Assembly: GCA_001896545.1 (NCBI GenBank)
Contig: MPOT01000054.1
Span: 62,001-126,000, forward strand
Length of the DNA stretch: 64,000 bases
Origin: Tepidanaerobacter sp. EBM-38
GTDB taxonomy: Bacteria; Bacillota; Thermosediminibacteria; Thermosediminibacterales; Tepidanaerobacteraceae
Direction: 5' to 3'
A program made the position numbers and the translations under genes. Shown here in pieces: positions 8,865 through 14,455 of this stretch. The first letter of the stretch is position 1. Each line of letters begins with the position of its first letter. The notes beneath the pieces were generated by a model. The model worked only from the letters and a program-made list of their open reading frames with translations, was not told where the DNA came from and made no database searches.

Positions 8865-8907
8865 ATTATATTCAATGTATCGGTATAATGGTATGGTGGT
8901 CTTACCA
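8865..8907 (-). promoter_or_regulatory. larA promoter region with LldR/PdhR-like GntR operator
   Basis: On the minus strand a TATAAT (8865-8870) lies about 20 bp before the larA start. Just upstream is the palindrome TGGTCTTACCA (8897-8907), the TGGT-N3-ACCA pattern used by FadR-type GntR regulators such as LldR and PdhR. Its place next to the -35 region would suit lactate- or pyruvate-responsive control of a lactate racemase. The palindrome is seen; the regulator is inferred, and no GntR gene is nearby. Confidence 0.45.
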
Positions 8908-8991
8908 TTAAATAAATAATATCATAATATTACATAAAATCAAAGTATAGTTATATATTTAACAATTTTGTATCTATGTTCAAAGTGTAAT

Positions 8992-9013
8992 AAAAGGGGG
9001 CTAGCCCCCCTTT
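8992..9013 (-). terminator. Rho-independent terminator of the Rpn-family gene
   Basis: GGGGGCTAGCCCCC is a perfect palindrome flanked by A and T runs, immediately after the nuclease stop codon on the minus strand. Confidence 0.7.
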
Positions 9014-9015
9014 AT

Positions 9016-9255
9016 TTAATTAATGTATTTTTTAACATCTTCCAAACTTTCATATTCAAAAATACCATCTATTATAACTTCTAAAGTTACTAAGTCCAAT
9101 TTTGATATTCGGACCCTGATTTCTTCTGGCAAAGACCCAAATTTTTTAGTTAATAATTTTATTGCGGTTTTAATAAGAGCTTCTCTTCCCTCTTCTCTCC
9201 CCTCTTCTCTTCCCTCTTCTCTTCCCTCTTCCCTGAGTTTATCAGCTAAAGTCAT
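9016..9255 (-). CDS. Possible internal-start small Rpn product (RpnS-like), 79 aa
   Basis: An in-frame ATG at 9255 (MTLADKLREEGRE) is preceded on the minus strand by AAAGGGAG and GAGG, at spacings of about 10 and 5 bases. That is ribosome-site quality unusual for the inside of a gene. Initiation there would give only the repeat plus the C-terminal helical domain. Gene-within-gene expression of the C-terminal domain is described for E. coli Rpn proteins, where the short form restrains the nuclease. Here it is an inference from the internal ribosome site. Confidence 0.4.
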   Translation of the reverse strand: MTLADKLREEGREEGREEGREEGREALIKTAIKLLTKKFGSLPEEIRVRISKLDLVTLEVIIDGIFEYESLEDVKKYIN

Positions 9256-10017
9256 CACGACCTCACTCCCTTTCGGATAAATATTGTCGATTTTCTTGAT
9301 CATGATATCCACATCTTTTGTAGTTAAATCAGCTCTTGCGTTAAACATATACCTTATAAGCGTTTCAAAGTATTCTATTCCAGTCTGTTTATCCTCTAAT
9401 TCGGCAAGACATTCTGCTGCTCTTAATACAGACTCTATTACTCCATTAATATCTTTCATCCATATATCTCGCATGATAGTCATTGCTATTCTATCTGTTG
9501 CTCTGCCTTTTATATCTTCATCTTTATATCTTGAAAGGTCATAGAGTAAATATTCATAGTTGGGAATGTATCTTCTTATGTCTTTTGGAAGTTCTTCATA
9601 CCCTGTTATCATCTCTGCCAATGTTGTCTTTATTTTCCAGCTTTCTCTTCCATGGTATATTACAAGTGGTATGATTATTGGAAGTTTATTTGCTGCTTCT
9701 TTTTTAATCTTAGTTTCCCAGATCTCTACTATGTATTTAAGAAGTTGAAATGCTATATCCCTGCTCGCATAACTTTTATGTTCAAAGAGAAAATATATGT
9801 ACCCTACTTGTTTATTTATTTCTACTTTAAAAAGTAAATCTGAAAAACTTTCTTTAAGTTCTCCGTTTATAAAGCTGTCCTTTTGGGGTTCTAATGTATC
9901 TATTTCTATAATATTCATTATGCTTTGCGGTAAGTAGTTACTTAAAAAGTTCTTTGCCACATCTACATTCCCAAAGGTTTCTTTAAAAAATTTATCATGT
10001 GGGTTTAGTATCCCCAT
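9016..10017 (-). CDS. Rpn-family recombination-promoting nuclease (PD-(D/E)XK)
   Basis: Member of the Rpn / transposase_31 (YhgA-like) family, 333 aa. These proteins carry a PD-(D/E)XK nuclease domain in the N-terminal half. Here the start HDKFFKETFGN and the core SFSDLLFKVEI followed by YIYFLFEHKSY supply the expected Asp, Glu and Lys (the E-x-K is FEHKSY). Rpn proteins nick or cut DNA, and some act in phage defence. The C-terminal part contains four perfect Arg-Glu-Glu-Gly repeats followed by a helical domain (IKTAIKLLTKKFG). Its terminator is seen just downstream. Neighbouring genes show no functional tie, so it looks like an independent accessory gene. Confidence 0.82.
   Translation of the reverse strand: MGILNPHDKFFKETFGNVDVAKNFLSNYLPQSIMNIIEIDTLEPQKDSFINGELKESFSDLLFKVEINKQVGYIYFLFEHKSYASRDIAFQLLKYIVEIWETKIKKEAANKLPIIIPLVIYHGRESWKIKTTLAEMITGYEELPKDIRRYIPNYEYLLYDLSRYKDEDIKGRATDRIAMTIMRDIWMKDINGVIESVLRAAECLAELEDKQTGIEYFETLIRYMFNARADLTTKDVDIMIKKIDNIYPKGSEVVMTLADKLREEGREEGREEGREEGREALIKTAIKLLTKKFGSLPEEIRVRISKLDLVTLEVIIDGIFEYESLEDVKKYIN
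9187..9234 (-). repeat. 12-bp tandem repeat, four copies, inside the Rpn gene
   Basis: Four tandem 12-mers encode REEG-REEG-REEG-REEG. Being a multiple of three, copy-number changes would alter linker length without shifting frame. Confidence 0.9.
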
Positions 10018-10406
10018 TTCGTCACCTGCCTAATTTTATTATACCTTATAATTTAATAATATAATATAAAATTTGTATTTTCAATTATAAAAAAATTTGG
10101 GGCTTTGACAGCGCTAAATGCAAGTTAAAATGAAACACTTTTTATCTCTGTTAATCTGTTAATCTGTATTGCTTTCATACTTTGTAAACTCTTTCTCATA
10201 CTGTCAAGCCGTCATGGCAATACAGACAAGCTATAACACTTATATAAAGGTATTTGCTCTACTGCTTTATATTCTCCAACATAAATCCCGCATCATATAA
10301 GGTTCCGAGCATTATTTAAACATTGAAATCTGGAAACTATTAACCATTGTAACAAGCTTTCCATGCCCGTCCCAGAAGCAGATATATAGCACGTAGCTCT
10401 AAAATT
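10018..10406. other. Non-coding stretch after the Rpn promoter side
   Basis: No convincing gene is seen. The stretch holds the AT-rich upstream region of the Rpn gene and a short direct repeat (TGTTAATC twice near 10146). No transposon ends or RNA motif are recognised. Confidence 0.4.
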
Positions 10407-10645
10407 TTAGTATCGAACCATGAAATCGATATATTCTTCCATCTTAAACTCTTTAGCCAAAAGTCGGACATAATTCAATATGTCCTTTGCACTTAATGTG
10501 TAATTATCAACAGGAAGCGGCCAAATATCATTAGCAATTTCAACCGGTTTGAGCTTTAACTTATATTTGTGATCTACAAATTTATTGATTATATAAGTTT
10601 CATAAATTTCTTCTCCACTCCTCTCTCTTCTTCTATTATCTCACT
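10407..10645 (-). pseudogene. Remnant of an unidentified coding sequence
   Basis: One frame stays open for roughly 78 codons to the stop at 10407-10409, with coding-like composition: EIYETYIINKFVDHK, then a segment containing IWPLPVDNYTLSAKDIL and ending FMVRY. There is no ATG, GTG or TTG in a sensible 5' position. A neighbouring frame is open just upstream (SEIIEEERGVEKKF), suggesting a frameshifted or truncated gene. I do not recognise the family. A chance open frame cannot be ruled out. Confidence 0.35.
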
Positions 10646-10696
10646 CAGATTACTACAGCCTTTCAAAAGTTATAATTTTTAGGTTATAAAAATATA

Positions 10697-10744
10697 CCCC
10701 TTGCAGTAAACAGTTTTTTTATTTCAACTGTCTACTACAAGGGG
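10697..10744 (-). terminator. Terminator of the PTS operon
   Basis: A 19 bp stem with two mismatches (CCCCTTGCAGTA... against ...TACTACAAGGGG) encloses a T/A-rich loop about 30 bp past the last gene of the minus-strand PTS operon, and is followed on that strand by TATATTTTTAT. Confidence 0.65.
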
Positions 10745-10772
10745 AAGATATCAGTCGCAATCTCTTTCAGTT

Positions 10773-11576
10773 TTAGAAGATACTTCGAACTTTATCCATA
10801 AGCCGCTTTACTCTTTCAGAATCTACAGGATTCTCAAATACACCATCTTTTTTTAAATAGGTACCTACAAATGCGGCATCTGCAATAGAAAATATCTCTT
10901 CTACGGTATCTGGGTTCACACCCGTATTTGCAAAAATAACTGCTTGGGGAAATGCCTCTCTCACGCGACTCATAAGCTGCACATCTGATTTTTGCCCTGC
11001 AACAGGTCCGGCAACACACAAAGCATCCGGATGATCGAGAAAATAGCAGGCCTTCATAGCTTCAACAGGATCTCTGCCGCCAATATCGGCAGCGGACTCA
11101 GGGACTACATAATAAACCATCTTCAAATCATCTCTACCAACATTGTGTCGAAGGCGGACAGCTGCACCGCCTTTGGCATTGACAATTCCAAAATTGCTGG
11201 AATAAGCACCTGTAAATGTCCCTCGAATAAATTTCGCGCCGGTAGCTGCTGCTAACGCAACACTTGCCATAGGATCGCTAATAACATTGCAACCGAAAGG
11301 TATTTTAATATCTCTTTTAAGTTCACCTATAAGCTCTGCCATAGCCACTACAGTTTCAATATTCACTTCAAGCATATAAGGCATACTAAACTCATTAGAA
11401 AAATGTATCGCATCAATGCCGCCTTCCTGCAGTGAAATGACATCCTTTCGTGCAGCTTCATATACCTTTTCCATGCCGCCATCCGCATCATATAGCGGAT
11501 CTCCTGGCAACGCCTTAAAGTGGCAAAGTCCCACTATCGCCTTTTCTTTACCTATTATTTCTTTTAACCAAGACAT
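10773..11576 (-). CDS. BtpA/SgcQ-family TIM-barrel protein in PTS operon
   Basis: A 267 aa protein of the BtpA/SgcQ family, a predicted TIM barrel related to phosphosugar-binding isomerases. Family segments are GLCHFKALPGDP near residue 17, DAIHFSNEFSMPY, FGCNVISDPMAS and the phosphate-loop-like FANTGVNPDTVEE and AFVGTYLKK. The cyanobacterial name (photosystem I biogenesis) does not apply here. In enteric sgc operons the homologue sits with PTS genes, as it does here, so a step in metabolism of the imported sugar phosphate is likely. It is the last gene of the operon, 40 bp after IID, and is followed by a terminator. The reaction is unknown. Confidence 0.8.
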   Translation of the reverse strand: MSWLKEIIGKEKAIVGLCHFKALPGDPLYDADGGMEKVYEAARKDVISLQEGGIDAIHFSNEFSMPYMLEVNIETVVAMAELIGELKRDIKIPFGCNVISDPMASVALAAATGAKFIRGTFTGAYSSNFGIVNAKGGAAVRLRHNVGRDDLKMVYYVVPESAADIGGRDPVEAMKACYFLDHPDALCVAGPVAGQKSDVQLMSRVREAFPQAVIFANTGVNPDTVEEIFSIADAAFVGTYLKKDGVFENPVDSERVKRLMDKVRSIF

Positions 11577-11616
11577 CCTATAACCTCCATTCTATGCTAA
11601 AGCCAATCGATCTCAT

Positions 11617-12450
11617 TTACAAAATACCTATCGCTGCTCCTACAATTCCAATTACAACCATGGAAAGCATTATTTGAGTAACCGGTTTATTCTTTTGCAG
11701 CAATGTAAATACTACAGCTACACCGCAAAGACTTAATAAATTAGGCATGATTTGATCCAATAGCGCCTGAATCTGGACCTGTGTTTCTCCGAAGGAAAGC
11801 ACCAGTGGTGTAGTGATGTTTACATGAGTAGCTACCATCGAACCTGCAATAGTCATACCAAGAATACACATTGAATTAGTTATTTTCCTCATAATTGATT
11901 TATCGCTAATCTTGCTGAAAGCATTCCGTCCCAGCTTATATCCTTGGAAGAAAGTAGTATATCCTACTCCCAGTAAATATGCGGTATATAGTATAAGGAA
12001 TAGAAACGGTCCAAACAAATTGCCCTTTAGGGCAAGGTCGATTCCGATTGCAAGAAACATTGTTTTTGCAAGTCCTTGTGTAATCGTATCACCTATACCC
12101 GCTAATGGGCCCATAAGTCCCGTCTTGACTGCATTTATTGTTTCATCGGAAATATCTGCACCGTTCGCACGTTCTTCTTCCATAGATGCTATTATGCCGG
12201 GAATTAAAGCACCCCAGTTATTTTCTGTATTAAAGAAAGACATATGTCTAGTTAGACCAGCGGCCAAATCTTCTTTATTTGGATATAACCTTTTCAAAAT
12301 AGGCGTCATTGCATGGCAAAAACCCAAAGACATTAGGCGCTCGAAGTTTAGACAGGTCTCGCTGGTAATCTCCCAAATTGCAAAACTCTTTAACAAGTCT
12401 GACCTTCTAAGTCTTATTCCATCCTTTTTTTCAGTTTTTACTGTTCCCAT
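11617..12450 (-). CDS. PTS mannose/fructose/sorbose family IID component
   Basis: Membrane component IID of a mannose-family phosphotransferase system, 277 aa. The N-terminal half is soluble (LRRSDLLKSFAIWEITSE, MSLGFCHAMTPIL), with the family motif ALIPGIIASMEEERANG and the loop GLMGPLAGIGDTITQG. Hydrophobic segments follow near residues 150-175 and at the C-terminus. With IIC it forms the sugar channel. Its start lies 3 bp from the IIC stop, consistent with coupled translation. The sugar cannot be told from the sequence. Confidence 0.93.
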   Translation of the reverse strand: MGTVKTEKKDGIRLRRSDLLKSFAIWEITSETCLNFERLMSLGFCHAMTPILKRLYPNKEDLAAGLTRHMSFFNTENNWGALIPGIIASMEEERANGADISDETINAVKTGLMGPLAGIGDTITQGLAKTMFLAIGIDLALKGNLFGPFLFLILYTAYLLGVGYTTFFQGYKLGRNAFSKISDKSIMRKITNSMCILGMTIAGSMVATHVNITTPLVLSFGETQVQIQALLDQIMPNLLSLCGVAVVFTLLQKNKPVTQIMLSMVVIGIVGAAIGIL

Positions 12451-12452
12451 AA

Positions 12453-13202
12453 CTAAGCCGCCTCCTCATTCTTTTTATTCATATGCCAATATAACATAGC
12501 AAAAGATGCACCCAATAGGGCAATGGCTATGATATCTAACTTCAGGTAGCTGGAAAACACAAAACCGATTAGAAAAAATGGCACAAATTTTGCGTTGAAA
12601 ATAGATTTCAGAAGCAGCGCAATACCAAGAGCAGGAAGTAATTTACCAACAGCTTGAAGCCCTGTAAGAACAAATTCCGGAAGTATATCAAGAAATTGCT
12701 GAAAATACTCTGCTCCAAAATACACTGCCAAAAATGCAGGAACAGCATATACTAATAAATTTATAAATTGCGGGCAGATAGTATTATAGAAGAAAATCTT
12801 TCTTGTATTGCCCTCCGCCGCTGCTTTATCTGCTTTATGTACCCAAATAGAATTTACAGTCATACGAGCATTACGAGCAAGTAGACCTAAAAAGCCAAGG
12901 GATACTGCAATCGTTATACCCATTTCCGGAGGCTGATTGGTTAGCATGGTAAGTGCAGTTGCCACACAGCCCGCAATAGCATAATCAGAAGCCGGAACTC
13001 CTCCTACAATAATTTGTCCCATATAAACCAACTGAATATTTGCACCAATAATCATTCCAGCTCTTGCATCACCTAAAATCAATCCAACAATAGTACCTCC
13101 TAAAAGAGGAGCACATGAATAAAAAGACCAACATAAAACTTCTACAACAACGCCGCCGCAAAACCACGTTAGCAAGCCGATTAAAAGTGCTTTGACAAAC
13201 AT
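12453..13202 (-). CDS. PTS mannose/fructose/sorbose family IIC component
   Basis: Integral membrane permease IIC of the same system, 249 aa. It is highly hydrophobic with several predicted membrane segments. Family signatures are PLLGGTIVGLILGD near residue 33 and the VGGVPASDYAIAG loop near 68. It translocates the sugar while IIB phosphorylates it. The gene sits between IIB (64 bp gap) and IID (2 bp gap). It looks complete. Confidence 0.93.
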   Translation of the reverse strand: MFVKALLIGLLTWFCGGVVVEVLCWSFYSCAPLLGGTIVGLILGDARAGMIIGANIQLVYMGQIIVGGVPASDYAIAGCVATALTMLTNQPPEMGITIAVSLGFLGLLARNARMTVNSIWVHKADKAAAEGNTRKIFFYNTICPQFINLLVYAVPAFLAVYFGAEYFQQFLDILPEFVLTGLQAVGKLLPALGIALLLKSIFNAKFVPFFLIGFVFSSYLKLDIIAIALLGASFAMLYWHMNKKNEEAA

Positions 13203-13266
13203 ACTATCACCCCTAAATTTAATCTTTTATTTTACAATTGCGCAATTAAAGTAAATTTAAAGCCAT

Positions 13267-13740
13267 TTATCGAAGTGCCGACAACTTAACCCGTTTATCT
13301 GTAGGAGTTGCTTGGAAATAAACATTAATGCCCCTGCCCTCTAATTCTTTTAAAATAGCAACTTCTTCATCACTTGCAGAAATGTTTTTGTAAAGAGCTT
13401 TCCGATATTGATTGGCGCCCATACCGCCGACATTTAACTCTTTCAAATCTAGCCCTTCATCAAAAAGCGTTCGAGCAGTTTCTGGCGTTTTTACTAATAT
13501 TAAAGTGTTTTTTTCATCGGCTTCATACGCCTTCAACTTTTCTCCAATCCCATCATTCGCTGCAATAACCAGCTCAATCCCCGATGGGGCAACCATCTGC
13601 AGAACACCAATCAGAAAATCGTCCTTTGCCACACCATCATCAACAATTAACACTCGTCTTGCCTGGTATTGTTTAATCCATGCAGTTACAACCTGACCAT
13701 GAATTAAACGATCATCAATTCTTATGAATTTAATGCCCAT
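13267..13740 (-). CDS. PTS mannose/fructose/sorbose family IIB component
   Basis: Cytoplasmic phosphocarrier IIB, 157 aa. The phosphorylated histidine is His14 in IDDRLIHGQVVTAW, the universal motif of this family. It receives phosphate from IIA and passes it to the sugar held by IIC/IID. It begins two bases after the IIA stop, so the two are translationally linked. Separate IIA and IIB polypeptides, as here, are also seen in the Bacillus lev system, rather than the fused form of E. coli ManX. Confidence 0.94.
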   Translation of the reverse strand: MGIKFIRIDDRLIHGQVVTAWIKQYQARRVLIVDDGVAKDDFLIGVLQMVAPSGIELVIAANDGIGEKLKAYEADEKNTLILVKTPETARTLFDEGLDLKELNVGGMGANQYRKALYKNISASDEEVAILKELEGRGINVYFQATPTDKRVKLSALR

Positions 13741-13741
13741 A

Positions 13742-14161
13742 CTACATCACCTCCCTATGTCTTTTTAAAATATCTTCTTTTGTTTGAATACCAAAAGTCC
13801 CAACTTTCTTAGCTTGTGCACATAATTCCTCAACACTCATCACATCTTTTTGCGAAAGAACCTCTATCAGCATAGGCAAATTTACTCCGGTAACAAGTGA
13901 AACATTAGATTTATCTAATGTGCTGATAATGCTGTTAAATGGCGTTCCTGCTATTAAATCCAGCATAATAAGCACATCGCATTCTGGTTCACGTAAGATT
14001 TCATCAACTAAATCTTTCCTGTATTGATCAATATCCATACCTGGCTGCAATCCTAATACATAGACATTATCAGCCTTACCCATAATCATCTGCGATGTTT
14101 CAACCAATGATTCAGCCAAATTGCCATGCGTTGCAACAATTATCTTATTATTAAACATCAT
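13742..14161 (-). CDS. PTS mannose/fructose/sorbose family IIA component
   Basis: Cytoplasmic phosphocarrier IIA, 139 aa. His12 in IIVATHGNLAESL is the phosphorylation site accepting phosphate from HPr. AGTPFNS and a VTGVNLPM segment are also typical. I choose the ATG at 14161 (MMFNNK) because AAAGGAGGG stands five bases upstream; a longer frame to 14215 would run into the sigma-54 promoter. It is the first gene of the operon IIA-IIB-IIC-IID-BtpA. Confidence 0.93.
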   Translation of the reverse strand: MMFNNKIIVATHGNLAESLVETSQMIMGKADNVYVLGLQPGMDIDQYRKDLVDEILREPECDVLIMLDLIAGTPFNSIISTLDKSNVSLVTGVNLPMLIEVLSQKDVMSVEELCAQAKKVGTFGIQTKEDILKRHREVM

Positions 14162-14197
14162 CTTTGCCCTCCTTTCTTTTTTACCTGCAATTAATAA

Positions 14198-14215
14198 AAG
14201 CAATTTATATGCCAA
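14198..14215 (-). promoter_or_regulatory. Sigma-54 (RpoN) -24/-12 promoter of the PTS operon
   Basis: TTGGCATATAAATTGCTT on the minus strand matches the -24/-12 consensus TGGCAC-N5-TTGCW with correct GG-to-GC spacing and a single C-to-T change. It lies about 36 bp before the IIA start codon. The LevR-type activator encoded next door requires sigma-54, so the two support each other. Confidence 0.8.
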
Positions 14216-14304
14216 GCATCTGTCGCAATAGCTTAAAAGAAGTAATTATTTTTAGAGTCTAATAACTGACTGCATTACCGGCTATTAACCGCTCACTATT
14301 AATA

Positions 14305-14363
14305 AAAAAACATCATATCTGTCACAACCTACTCCTATTGTTGTGACAGATATGATGTTTTTT
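14305..14363. repeat. 24-bp perfect inverted repeat: terminator and possible LevR enhancer site
   Basis: Two perfect 24 bp arms around an 11 base loop, with A and T runs at the outer ends, make a strong bidirectional terminator after the levR-like gene. The inner dyad TGTCACAAC...GTTGTGACA is centred roughly 150 bp upstream of the predicted sigma-54 start point, where enhancer sites for such activators usually lie. A third partial copy, TTGTGACAC, follows at about 14361-14369. Terminator function is well supported; enhancer function is inference. Confidence 0.65.
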
Positions 14364-14455
14364 GTGACACATAAAACTTTATTCTGTAGTATTTGCTCAA
14401 GTGTAAAAGAAACTCTTCCACCTGTACAACTTTCTACATCGAAATACAGATTAAG

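Noticed and set aside
10773-11576. Photosystem I assembly protein BtpA
   Set aside because: The name comes from cyanobacteria. This gene is in a PTS operon of a non-photosynthetic organism, so the SgcQ-like reading is better.
13742-14215. Longer form of PTS IIA starting at 14215
   Set aside because: It would begin inside the sigma-54 promoter, upstream of the predicted transcript start. AAAGGAGGG directly before 14161 marks the real start.
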